18,577 nucleotides of DNA from Cytophagales bacterium (GTDB lineage Bacteria > Bacteroidota > Bacteroidia > Cytophagales > MED-G16), in assembly GCA_029940715.1 (NCBI GenBank), contig JAPYTU010000022.1, forward strand, positions 2,677 through 21,253. Direction: 5' to 3'. The first letter of the stretch is position 1; each line of letters opens with the position of its first letter. Both the position numbers and the translations under genes were made by a program. A model generated the notes under the pieces. It did no database searches. It was not told the origin of the DNA and saw only the letters and a program-made list of their open reading frames with translations. Shown one piece after another: positions 1 through 7,535 of the stretch.

Positions 1-84
1 TCTTAATCCTATAAAATCAGATAATATAAAAATTATTCCATTTATTATAAGAATATTTTTTGCGGCTGGAGTTAATTGAAACAT
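1..84 (-). CDS. Rhomboid-family intramembrane serine protease, N-terminal fragment cut by the window edge
   Basis: Only the first 28 codons are present; the gene continues past the left edge. The visible peptide starts MFQLTPAAKNILIINGIIF, then a hydrophobic run ending at ..IGLR. A start of the MFxLTPxxKNLLIIN type followed by a membrane segment is what I recall for the rhomboid proteins encoded directly after mutL in many Flavobacteriia. Rhomboids cleave membrane proteins with a Ser-His dyad inside the bilayer; the catalytic residues lie outside this window, so activity cannot be judged. The ATG shares one base with the mutL stop (TAATG), so the two genes are probably transcribed together with coupled translation. 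The call rests on a short peptide plus position, hence moderate confidence. Confidence 0.6.
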   Translation of the reverse strand, partial: MFQLTPAAKNILIINGIIFILSDFIGLR

Positions 85-1823
85 TAAAATAAATTTTTTA
101 TTTTATCATCACTTAATTCTACAAAATTTAGTTCTCCATCTGGAGAATATTTTGGATTTGAGCATGCAAATAGTCTGTCAATTATGGATTCCATTTCTTT
201 ATGATTTAATCTTTTATTATTTATTATTTTAGCTTTTCTAGAAAATGATTTTAAAATTATTTCTTTTTTTTCAGCTTTTAAATTTTGATTATTTTTTTTT
301 ATTTCTTCAATAAAACCTTCAATTATTTCTTCTTCATTTATATCATCAAGTCCTGTAGGTACGCCATTTATTATCACAGAATTTTTACCAAATATATCTA
401 TATTAAATCCTATTGATTTGATATCATTGAGGATCTCCTTAATAAGTTGAAAATCTGAGTTATTAAATTCAATGTATTTTGGAAATAAATTTTGTTGAGA
501 GTTAGCATTTGAATTTAGAGATGAATTTTTAAATTTTTCATATAATATTCTTTGTTGACAATTTTTATGATTAAATACTAATAATTTTTTTCCAAGCTGT
601 TTGAAAATGAAATTATCAAGAAATTGAACTGGTTTGTTTTTTATTTCTATTAAATCATTTTCAAAAATCAATTTATCATTTGAGTTTTCAATTTTGACTT
701 CATCAAATATTTTTTTCCAGTTTTGCTTATTATTTGAGTTTGAAGGTCTAATATTTTGATACTCTTTGTTGTCATATTCTATAACAGTTTTATTACTAAA
801 ATTAATGTCAGAATTAAAATCAATAGAAGGCATTATATGATGAGAGCTCAATGATTTACTTACTGATGAATTCATTAAATTATAGAGCAATTTTTCATCT
901 TCAAATTTTACTTCTGTTTTTGTTGGATGAATATTAATATCTACTTCACTTGTATTTATTTGCAGAAATAGTATATAAAAAGGATATTTTTTTTCTTCTA
1001 TTAATCCTTCATAACTTTTAATGATAGCATGATTTAGGTAATTACTTTTTATAAATCTATTATTTACAAAAATAAACTGTTCTCCTCTGGTTTTTTTTGA
1101 GTATTCAGGTTTTCCAATAAAACCATGTATAGAAATATTTTCAAATTTTTCATCACATAAAACAAGTTGCTGTTCATAACTTTTTTTAAATAATGAAATA
1201 ATTCTTTTACTGAGAGTTGATGATTTTAAGTTGTAAATTTCAAGTTCATTATTTAAAAGTATAAAATTAATATTCGAATTTGAGATTGCAATTCTTATAA
1301 ATTCATCTATAATATATTTTAATTCGACTTTATTTGATTTTAAAAAATTTCTTCTTGCTGGAACAGTAAAAAATATATTTTTTATAATTATAGATGTTCC
1401 TTGATTTTTATCAATTTCATGTCCTTTAATTATTTTAGAGTTTTTGATATTAATTTCATATCCCATTTCATCATCAATAGATTTTGTTTTTAGTATTATA
1501 TCTGAAACTGCAGAAATTGATGATAATGCCTCACCTCTAAAACCCATAGTTTTTATTTTAAATAAATCTTCTGCATTTTTCAGTTTAGAAGTTGAGTGTC
1601 TATTAAAGCATTTTATAGCATCTTCTTTAGACATTCCTATTCCATCATCAATAATAGTTACGGATTGCTTACCGGCATCTTTAATAATTATTTTAATATT
1701 TTTTGCTTTAGCATCAATACTGTTTTCTAGTAGTTCTTTTACTACTGAAGAAGGTCTTTGAACTACTTCACCAGCAGCAATCTGATTAGAAACGGATTTT
1801 GGCAATTGGTATATAATGTTCAT
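84..1823 (-). CDS. mutL: DNA mismatch repair protein MutL
   Basis: MutL links MutS mismatch recognition to downstream repair steps. The 579-residue product has a full GHKL ATPase domain: catalytic Glu30 and Asn34 in KELLENSIDA, DDGIGM at 59-64 and GFRGEALSS at 94-102. The transducer domain follows (VNNR at 253-256, INIHPTKTEV at 296-305). A low-complexity Asn/Lys-rich linker spans roughly 320-400, and the C-terminal dimerisation domain runs from about 403 to 579. The endonuclease motif DQHAxxExxxxE of nicking MutLs is degenerate here: residues 418-429 read NHKNCQQRILYE, keeping only the last Glu. The tail has YSPDG (559-563) where nicking MutLs carry CPHGRP. It starts one base after the small membrane protein gene and overlaps the rhomboid start by one base. 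The family call is secure; loss of nicking is inferred. Confidence 0.97.
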   Translation of the reverse strand: MNIIYQLPKSVSNQIAAGEVVQRPSSVVKELLENSIDAKAKNIKIIIKDAGKQSVTIIDDGIGMSKEDAIKCFNRHSTSKLKNAEDLFKIKTMGFRGEALSSISAVSDIILKTKSIDDEMGYEINIKNSKIIKGHEIDKNQGTSIIIKNIFFTVPARRNFLKSNKVELKYIIDEFIRIAISNSNINFILLNNELEIYNLKSSTLSKRIISLFKKSYEQQLVLCDEKFENISIHGFIGKPEYSKKTRGEQFIFVNNRFIKSNYLNHAIIKSYEGLIEEKKYPFYILFLQINTSEVDINIHPTKTEVKFEDEKLLYNLMNSSVSKSLSSHHIMPSIDFNSDINFSNKTVIEYDNKEYQNIRPSNSNNKQNWKKIFDEVKIENSNDKLIFENDLIEIKNKPVQFLDNFIFKQLGKKLLVFNHKNCQQRILYEKFKNSSLNSNANSQQNLFPKYIEFNNSDFQLIKEILNDIKSIGFNIDIFGKNSVIINGVPTGLDDINEEEIIEGFIEEIKKNNQNLKAEKKEIILKSFSRKAKIINNKRLNHKEMESIIDRLFACSNPKYSPDGELNFVELSDDKIKNLF

Positions 1824-1824
1824 T

Positions 1825-2136
1825 TTAACTTTTTCTATTTTTTTTAAAAATGTACCATAAAGGAATTAAAGTTGTGAAAATAAAAATTTTATTTCCAATA
1901 TATAGCCAACCAAATAAGAAAAAGGATAATAATAATGCTATAATTAATTGTAGTTTGGATCCAGAGATAACTTCAGATTTTTTTTTATAATCAAAATATT
2001 TTTTGTTTTTTAATTTTACATTATTATTAATTTCAGAAACCCTATGTTCTATATCATCCCTTATTGGATCATAATGTCTAGGATCAAAGTTAAATTTTTT
2101 ACTTTTTGGTAAACGTATAAATGATGGTAATTTCAT
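1825..2136 (-). CDS. Small conserved two-helix membrane protein upstream of mutL
   Basis: The 103-residue product begins MKLPSFIRLPKSKKFNF. I chose the ATG at 2136; a reading start further upstream at 2154 would use TTG and add only six residues. A basic N-terminal part contains FNFDPRHYDP (residues 15-24), followed by a charged stretch and two adjacent hydrophobic segments (about 62-80 and 82-97), then a short basic tail. Proteins with an F-x-Y/F-x-P-R-Y/H-Y signature next to mutL are common in Bacteroidota; I recall some being labelled 'riboflavin synthase subunit beta', which nothing in this sequence supports. The likely topology is a cytoplasmic N-terminus on a membrane hairpin. It is the first gene of a mutL-rhomboid operon, with one base between it and mutL. 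Function unknown. Confidence 0.75.
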   Translation of the reverse strand: MKLPSFIRLPKSKKFNFDPRHYDPIRDDIEHRVSEINNNVKLKNKKYFDYKKKSEVISGSKLQLIIALLLSFFLFGWLYIGNKIFIFTTLIPLWYIFKKNRKS

Positions 2137-2255
2137 TTTAAAAAAATAAATCAAATCAATTAATTTATAAAGATAGATTTAAAATTTGTTAATTTAGTAA
2201 TGCTTATTTATTAGCTTTTTTATAAAATTAATTCTAAAATTTCATACATTCATTT
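2137..2255. promoter_or_regulatory. Divergent intergenic region between the mutL operon and bshA
   Basis: About 120 bases separate the two divergent starts, so promoters for both units should lie here. On the minus strand TATCTTTA (2168-2175) matches the Bacteroidota -7 consensus TAnnTTTG except for the last base. On the plus strand TAGCTTTT (2212-2219) also matches except for the last base. No clear -33 TTG, operator dyad or Shine-Dalgarno sequence is seen. Both promoter assignments are weak. Confidence 0.35.
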
Positions 2256-3383
2256 ATGAAAATTGGTATAGTATGTTATCCAACATTTGGAGGTAGTGGT
2301 GTAGTTGCTACAGAACTTGGAAAAGCATTATCAAAAAAAGGAAATGAAGTACATTTTATAACTTATTCTCTTCCCGCTAGATTGAATGTTTTTAGTGATA
2401 ACCTTTTTTATCATGAGGTTTCAGTTAAAAATTATCCATTATTTCATTTTCCTCCATATGAAACATCTTTAACAAGTAAACTTGTAGAAATTGTAAAATT
2501 TGAAAAGTTAGATCTTCTTCATGTCCATTATGCCATTCCTCATGCATCATCAGCCTTATTAGCTAAAGATATTTTATTGACAATGGGAATAAAAATTCCA
2601 GTTATTACAACTCTTCATGGAACAGATATTACTCTTATTGGTTCAGACCCATCATGTAAGCCTGTAATTAATTATTCTATTAATAATTCTGATGGTGTAA
2701 CATCAGTATCTGAAAGTTTAAAAAATGATACTATAAAATTATTTGATATAAAGAAAGATATTAAAGTAATTCCAAATTTTATTGATCATAATATTTTTAA
2801 TAAATCAAAAAAAAATATTTATAGAGAAAGATTTTGTAAAAATGGAGAAAAATTAATCATTCATACATCAAATTTTAGAAAAGTAAAAAGGATACAAGAT
2901 GTAGTAAATATTTTTTGTAAAATAAAGAAAACAATACCTTCTAAACTCATAATGATTGGAGATGGACCTGAGAGAGCCAATATAGAATCTTTAACAAGAA
3001 CATTATGTTCTTTAAAAGATGTGATTTTTATTGGTAAAGTTCCTGATGTTGAAAATGTATTATCAGATGCTGATTTATTTTTATTAACATCTGAAAAAGA
3101 AAGTTTTGGCTTGTCTGCTTTAGAAGCTATGGCATCATCAGTGCCAGTTGTCAGTTCTGATGCAGGTGGTTTGCCAGAGCTTATTTCTAATGGGAAATCA
3201 GGATTTATTTGTAAAATAGGAGATGTAGATGATATGGTTGAAAAGTCTTTATATATTTTAAATGATGATAACTTGTCTAATTTTAAAGATGAATCTTTTA
3301 ATAGGTCAAAAGATTTTAATATAAATATTATCTTACCCAGGTATATAGATTATTATGATCAAATAATTAATGATGCCAATTAA
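2256..3383 (+). CDS. bshA: N-acetyl-alpha-D-glucosaminyl L-malate synthase (bacillithiol biosynthesis glycosyltransferase)
   Basis: BshA joins GlcNAc from UDP-GlcNAc to L-malate, the first step of bacillithiol synthesis, in the cytosol. The 375-residue product has the usual family length and the GT4 / GT-B layout. It opens with MKIGIVCYPTFGGSGVVATE, the BshA hallmark, then shows HVHYAIPHAS (89-98), TTLHGTDITLIGSDPS (118-133) and IPNFID (172-177). The sugar-nucleotide binding region has SEKESFGLSALE with the E-x7-E pair Glu282/Glu290, followed by GGLPELI. The later-step genes bshB and bshC are not in the window; in Bacteroidota they are usually dispersed. The ORF overlaps the downstream PhoH gene by 14 bases, so the two are probably translated from one transcript. 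Other GT4 enzymes are the only alternative, and the N-terminus argues against them. Confidence 0.95.
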   Translation: MKIGIVCYPTFGGSGVVATELGKALSKKGNEVHFITYSLPARLNVFSDNLFYHEVSVKNYPLFHFPPYETSLTSKLVEIVKFEKLDLLHVHYAIPHASSALLAKDILLTMGIKIPVITTLHGTDITLIGSDPSCKPVINYSINNSDGVTSVSESLKNDTIKLFDIKKDIKVIPNFIDHNIFNKSKKNIYRERFCKNGEKLIIHTSNFRKVKRIQDVVNIFCKIKKTIPSKLIMIGDGPERANIESLTRTLCSLKDVIFIGKVPDVENVLSDADLFLLTSEKESFGLSALEAMASSVPVVSSDAGGLPELISNGKSGFICKIGDVDDMVEKSLYILNDDNLSNFKDESFNRSKDFNINIILPRYIDYYDQIINDAN

Positions 3384-4695
3384 AAAAAAGAAAATATACG
3401 TTCTTGATACTTCTGTTATCCTTCATTCTCATGATTCAATTATGAATTTTGAGGAAAATGATATAGGAATTCCTATTACGGTATTAGAAGAATTAGATCA
3501 CATGAAAAAAGGGAATGATATTATAAATTTTGAGGCAAGAGAATTTATAAGAATGATTGATGATTTATCATCAGATAAAATGCTTGATAATTGGATTTCA
3601 TTAAATGGAAAAAATAAGGGTTCTTTCAAGGTTCTTGTAGATTATTCTTCAAAAAATAATATTTTTAATGATGAAATTAATGATCATAAAATTTTAGATT
3701 CCGCATTAAATCTTCAAAGAATAGAAAAAAATAAAAGTGTTATTTTAGTTTCAAAGGATATTAATTTACGATTAAAGGCAAAGTCGTTAAACCTCAAAGC
3801 AGAAGATTATAAAACTGGTAAAATAAAAAATTTAAATTCTTTAGAATTTGAAAGTCAAATTATTAATAATATAAAGGATAAGGTTATAGATAATTTTTAT
3901 ATGAATTCTTCTATTTCAAAAAAAGAAATCTTTCCTAGAAAGGAACTATCAAATAATGGATATTATGTTCTTAAAAATTCAAAAAAATCTGCTCTTGCAT
4001 ACTATGATAGTAAAGAAGAAATAGTTTACAGAGTAGAAAAGGATGTCGTTTCTGGTATTAAGCCAAGGAATGCAGAACAAGCTTTTGCTATTCATGCATT
4101 AACAAATCCTAATATTCCCCTTGTTTCTGTAAATGGAGTTGCTGGTACAGGAAAAACTTTGTTAGCATTAGCATCAGCTATTTCACAAAGAAGAGACTAT
4201 AAACAGATATTTGTAGCAAGGCCTATTGTACCTCTAAGTAATAAAGATTTAGGATATCTTCCCGGAGATATAAGTTCAAAAATTAATCCATACATGGAGC
4301 CTTTATGGGATAATTTTAAGTTTATTCAAAATCAATTTAAAGAAACTTCTAAAGAATATAAAGTTTTAAAAAATATGGTAGAATCTGAGAAATTTCTTAT
4401 ACAACCATTGGCTTATATTAGAGGTAGAAGTTTTTCAAATATTTTTTTTATTGTTGATGAAGCTCAAAATTTAACTCCCCATGAGATAAAGACTATTATT
4501 TCAAGAGCAGGTGAAAACACTAAAATTGTTTTTACCGGAGACATTAATCAAATAGATACTCCCTATTTGGATTCACAAAGTAATGGTCTTTCTTATTTAA
4601 TAGATAAACTTAAAGACCAATCATTATACTCTCATGTTACCTTAAGAAAAGGAGAAAGATCAGATCTAGCTAATTTAGCAAATGAACTTCTTTAA
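3370..4695 (+). CDS. PhoH-family protein with N-terminal PIN ribonuclease domain (PhoH2/YlaK type)
   Basis: The 441-residue protein fuses a PIN nuclease domain (about 8-145) to a PhoH P-loop ATPase domain (about 225-441). The PIN acidic residues are visible as Asp13 in VLDTSVIL, Glu41 in VLEELDHM, Asp105 in NDHKILDSAL and Asp130 in LVSKDINLRLKA, so the nuclease site looks intact. The ATPase has Walker A GVAGTGKT (256-263), Walker B IVDEAQ (361-366), and FTGDINQID in the sensor region. Studied mycobacterial PIN-PhoH proteins couple ATP-driven RNA unwinding to RNA cleavage, so an RNA-processing or decay role is expected. The start is ATG at 3370 or the adjoining ATG at 3373, both inside the end of bshA. 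The acs gene starts four bases after its stop. Its substrate is unknown. Confidence 0.93.
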   Translation: MMPIKKKKIYVLDTSVILHSHDSIMNFEENDIGIPITVLEELDHMKKGNDIINFEAREFIRMIDDLSSDKMLDNWISLNGKNKGSFKVLVDYSSKNNIFNDEINDHKILDSALNLQRIEKNKSVILVSKDINLRLKAKSLNLKAEDYKTGKIKNLNSLEFESQIINNIKDKVIDNFYMNSSISKKEIFPRKELSNNGYYVLKNSKKSALAYYDSKEEIVYRVEKDVVSGIKPRNAEQAFAIHALTNPNIPLVSVNGVAGTGKTLLALASAISQRRDYKQIFVARPIVPLSNKDLGYLPGDISSKINPYMEPLWDNFKFIQNQFKETSKEYKVLKNMVESEKFLIQPLAYIRGRSFSNIFFIVDEAQNLTPHEIKTIISRAGENTKIVFTGDINQIDTPYLDSQSNGLSYLIDKLKDQSLYSHVTLRKGERSDLANLANELL

Positions 4696-4699
4696 GTGA

Positions 4700-6592
4700 A
4701 TGAATATGATTAGTAGCTTAAGTCAATACCAAGATGAATATAAAGAAAGTGTTGAAAATCCAGAAAAATTTTGGAAAAAGTACTCTCAAAAGTTTTTATG
4801 GAAAAAAAATCCTTCACAGATTTTAGAGTGGAATTTTGATGAGCCTAAAGTGAAGTGGTTTTCAGATGGAAAATTGAATATTACAGAAAATATTTTTGAA
4901 AGAAATTTTAATCTTAAGTCTAACACAGCAATTATATGGGAGCCTAACGATATTAATGAAAAGTCCATATCTTTCACATACAATCAATTATTTAAAAGAG
5001 TGTGTTCTTTTGCTAATGTTCTTAAGAAATTAGGTGTTGCAAAGGGAGACAGAGTAATTATTTATTTACCTATGATTCCAGAAGCAGCTATTTCAATGCT
5101 TGCATGTGCTAGAATAGGTGCAGTTCATTCGGTTGTATTTGCTGGTTTTAGTGCTTCTTCTTTATCAGATAGAATCGATGATTGTAATGCTAAAATAGTT
5201 ATTACTTCAGATGGAAATTATAGAGGTGATAAAATAATTTCAGTTAAAAATGTTGTTGATAGTGCTGTTGAAAAATCTGATTCTATTACTAATGTATTAG
5301 TTATTAATAGAATTTCTATGGATGTGACTATGGTTGAAGGAAGGGATGTGTGGTTACATGAAATTGAAAAATCAGTTGATGATGTATGTAATGCAGAACC
5401 TATGTCTTCTGAAGATATGTTATTTATTTTATATACATCGGGATCTACAGGAAAACCAAAAGGAGTTGTTCATACATGTGGAGGATACATGATATTTTCT
5501 CAATATACTTTTGAAAATGTTTTTCAATATAAAGATGGAGATACTTATTGGTGTACTGCGGATGTTGGGTGGATTACAGGACATAGTTATATAGTTTATG
5601 GCCCATTATTAAGAGGAGCTAAAACAGTAATGTTTGAAGGGGTGCCCACTTATCCAGATCCTAGTAGATTTTGGAAAATAATCGATAAGCATAGTGTAAA
5701 TCAGTTTTATACTGCTCCTACTGCTATAAGAGCTTTGCAATCTTATGGAGATAAGTATTTGGAGGGGGCAAGTTTAAATACATTAAAAGTAATAGGATCA
5801 GTTGGTGAACCAATTAATGAAGAAGCTTGGAATTGGTATTTTATTAATGTTGGTAAAAGAAAATGTCCGATTGTAGATACATGGTGGCAAACTGAAACTG
5901 GAGGGATAATGATATCTCCTCTTCCTAATATTATAGATTCCAAACCTACTTATGCTACACTCCCTCTCCCAGGTGTTCAGCCAATATTATTTGATAATGA
6001 TGGAAATGAGGTAATAGAAAATAACATAGAAGGAAATCTTTGCATCAAATTTCCTTGGCCATCTATTGTACGAACAATATATGGTGATCATAAAAGATGT
6101 AAAGAAACGTATTTTTCAACCTTTAAAGGATATTATTTTACGGGAGATGGTGCGAAAAGAGATGATGATGGAAACTATAGAATTTTAGGAAGAGTTGATG
6201 ATGTCATTAATGTATCAGGTCATAGAATTGGAACTGCAGAAGTTGAAGATGCAATTAATCAAGATAGTTCGGTTATTGAGTCTGCTGTTGTTGGTTATCC
6301 ACATTCAATTAAGGGACAAGGTATTTTTGCTTTTGTGATTGTAAATTCAAATTCTGATAATGTTAATTACTTTGATCAAATAAGAAAAACGGTTACTCAT
6401 CATATAGGCCCAATTGCTAAACCTGATAAAATATTGGTTGTTCCTGGTTTACCAAAAACAAGATCTGGAAAAATAATGAGAAGAATTTTAAGAAAGATAG
6501 CTTCAAATGAATTTCAAAATTTTGGAGATATTTCTACTTTATTAAATCCAGAAATTGTAGATATTATTGTAAAAAAAGTGAAAAATCTTTAA
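4700..6592 (+). CDS. acs: Acetyl-CoA synthetase, AMP-forming
   Basis: Acs activates acetate to acetyl-AMP and then acetyl-CoA in the cytosol, letting the cell use or salvage acetate. The 630 residues cover the full length usual in Bacteroidota. Visible are the adenylate-forming phosphate loop YTSGSTGKPKG (245-255), the acetate and CoA pocket region with WWQTETGG, the hinge region YFTGDGAKRDDDGNYRILGR, and INVSGHRIGTAEVE. The catalytic lysine is Lys591 in KTRSGKIMRR, the site acetylated by Pat/AcuA-type enzymes in other bacteria; no such enzyme is in the window. The start could be Met1 or Met3 (4706). It follows the PhoH gene by four bases and probably shares its transcript. A perfect 10-bp hairpin after the stop probably ends the unit. 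Confidence 0.97.
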   Translation: MNMISSLSQYQDEYKESVENPEKFWKKYSQKFLWKKNPSQILEWNFDEPKVKWFSDGKLNITENIFERNFNLKSNTAIIWEPNDINEKSISFTYNQLFKRVCSFANVLKKLGVAKGDRVIIYLPMIPEAAISMLACARIGAVHSVVFAGFSASSLSDRIDDCNAKIVITSDGNYRGDKIISVKNVVDSAVEKSDSITNVLVINRISMDVTMVEGRDVWLHEIEKSVDDVCNAEPMSSEDMLFILYTSGSTGKPKGVVHTCGGYMIFSQYTFENVFQYKDGDTYWCTADVGWITGHSYIVYGPLLRGAKTVMFEGVPTYPDPSRFWKIIDKHSVNQFYTAPTAIRALQSYGDKYLEGASLNTLKVIGSVGEPINEEAWNWYFINVGKRKCPIVDTWWQTETGGIMISPLPNIIDSKPTYATLPLPGVQPILFDNDGNEVIENNIEGNLCIKFPWPSIVRTIYGDHKRCKETYFSTFKGYYFTGDGAKRDDDGNYRILGRVDDVINVSGHRIGTAEVEDAINQDSSVIESAVVGYPHSIKGQGIFAFVIVNSNSDNVNYFDQIRKTVTHHIGPIAKPDKILVVPGLPKTRSGKIMRRILRKIASNEFQNFGDISTLLNPEIVDIIVKKVKNL

Positions 6593-6595
6593 TAA

Positions 6596-6619
6596 AAATC
6601 CTCACAAATGTGAGGATTT
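6596..6619. terminator. Bidirectional hairpin between acs and tRNA-Arg
   Basis: The arms AAATCCTCAC (6596-6605) and GTGAGGATTT (6610-6619) are perfect 10-bp complements around a 4-base loop. On the minus strand, downstream of the tRNA gene, the stem is followed by a run of T, giving a classic intrinsic terminator for the tRNA. On the plus strand it lies four bases after the acs stop but is followed by A/T sequence without a good T run, so acs termination there is likely but less canonical. Convergent units sharing one hairpin is the simplest reading. Confidence 0.8.
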
Positions 6620-6627
6620 AAATTAAG

Positions 6628-6701
6628 TGAACTCGGAGGGAGTCGAACCCCCAATCTCCTGGGCCGTAACCAGGTGCTCTATCCAGTTAAGCTACGAGTC
6701 C
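6628..6701 (-). tRNA. tRNA-Arg (anticodon ACG)
   Basis: A complete 74-nt cloverleaf folds on the minus strand. The acceptor GGACTCG pairs with CGAGTTC (one G-U), and the discriminator base is A. The anticodon stem CCTGG/CCAGG encloses loop TTACGGC, giving anticodon ACG (plus-strand bases 6665-6667). The T arm is GGGGG-TTCGACT-CCCTC. The anticodon reads CGU and, after A34 is deaminated to inosine (TadA in bacteria), also CGC and CGA. The 3' CCA is not encoded (ACTT follows), so a CCA-adding enzyme is needed. A hairpin terminator lies eight bases downstream. It stands alone between two plus-strand genes. Confidence 0.97.
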
Positions 6702-6774
6702 AATATTTAGTCAAATTTAACATTTTATAATATTAGTTTTTCATTAATATATTATACAATCTTATTTATTAAGT

Positions 6775-6782
6775 TATTTTTG
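6775..6782 (+). promoter_or_regulatory. Bacteroidota-type -7 element for the outer-membrane protein gene
   Basis: TATTTTTG matches the TAnnTTTG consensus exactly and ends 24 bases before the ATG at 6807, predicting a leader of about 18 bases. No convincing -33 TTG is seen at the usual distance. No Shine-Dalgarno sequence lies in the leader. Confidence 0.5.
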
Positions 6783-6806
6783 CAATTAATTAAAAAATAT
6801 GATTGA

Positions 6807-7535
6807 ATGAAGAAGTATTTATTTTTTATTTTTTTTCTATTAGTCTATAATGTTAATGCTCAAGTTGATGATTCTGATGAAAAGGTTTCTATTTCTAAAA
6901 ATAAAATAGAGATACCTGGTTATATAAAATTAGATTTTGGATTTACTTTTTTACAAAATGCAGACGCTTCTTTGGATGCTGACTTATTTCCTTCTAGATC
7001 TGTAAATCTATATTATTCAAAACCATTTTTTCTTGGAAATAATTTTTCTGTAAATCCTGGTCTAGGACTTTCTAATGATAGATTATCTTTTTCAAATGAT
7101 GTTATTTTATCTGAAGAAACTAATGCAGATGGAATTAATAATATAATTGTAGATACCTTAGATTTTACTCCTGAAAAAAATTCTTTAAAATCTACATATT
7201 TAATATTACCTCTAGACATCAAATATTATTTTGGCGCAGGAAAATATGATAAAGGAAGATTTTTTATTGGAATAGGTGGTGAAATTGGTTTGCATCTGAA
7301 CTCTTCTACAAAAGTCAAACAAAAAATAAATAATAGAGTAAATCACACAAAAATTAAAAAAGATTTTGGTATTAATGATTTAAAGTATGGTGTTTCATTT
7401 TCTTTAGGAGTTGGTAATTTTAATTTATATTATAAGAAATATCTTTCGAGTTTATTTGAAGATTCTTCGTTGCCTCAGCATATTACAAGAAATCCAACTG
7501 TAAATAAAATAGGTATTACTTTTTCTTTATTTTAA
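6807..7535 (+). CDS. Outer-membrane beta-barrel protein of the PorT-like / OMP_b-brl_2 type
   Basis: The 242-residue protein starts with a clear Sec signal peptide (MKKYLFFIFFLLVYNVNA, likely cleaved before QVDD). The rest alternates polar and aromatic residues as expected for beta strands, for example YIKLDFGFTF, RSVNLYYSKPF, YLILPLDIKYYFG and VGNFNLYYKKYL. It ends in TFSLF, with the terminal Phe typical of barrels handled by the BAM complex. The size suggests roughly eight to ten strands. In flavobacteria I recall a protein of this kind (GxIKLDFG near the N-terminus) between rpoN and porT, so it may be that conserved neighbour rather than PorT itself, the type IX secretion component. Its stop overlaps the rpoN stop tail-to-tail. 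The exact role is unknown. Confidence 0.8.
   Translation: MKKYLFFIFFLLVYNVNAQVDDSDEKVSISKNKIEIPGYIKLDFGFTFLQNADASLDADLFPSRSVNLYYSKPFFLGNNFSVNPGLGLSNDRLSFSNDVILSEETNADGINNIIVDTLDFTPEKNSLKSTYLILPLDIKYYFGAGKYDKGRFFIGIGGEIGLHLNSSTKVKQKINNRVNHTKIKKDFGINDLKYGVSFSLGVGNFNLYYKKYLSSLFEDSSLPQHITRNPTVNKIGITFSLF

Noticed and set aside
1444..1761. 105-codon plus-strand reading frame inside mutL
   Set aside because: It is antisense to the conserved GHKL domain of mutL and has no recognisable protein features; an AT-rich shadow frame.
2137..2154. Upstream extension of the small membrane protein
   Set aside because: It would need a TTG start and adds six unconserved-looking residues; the ATG at 2136 gives the expected basic N-terminus.
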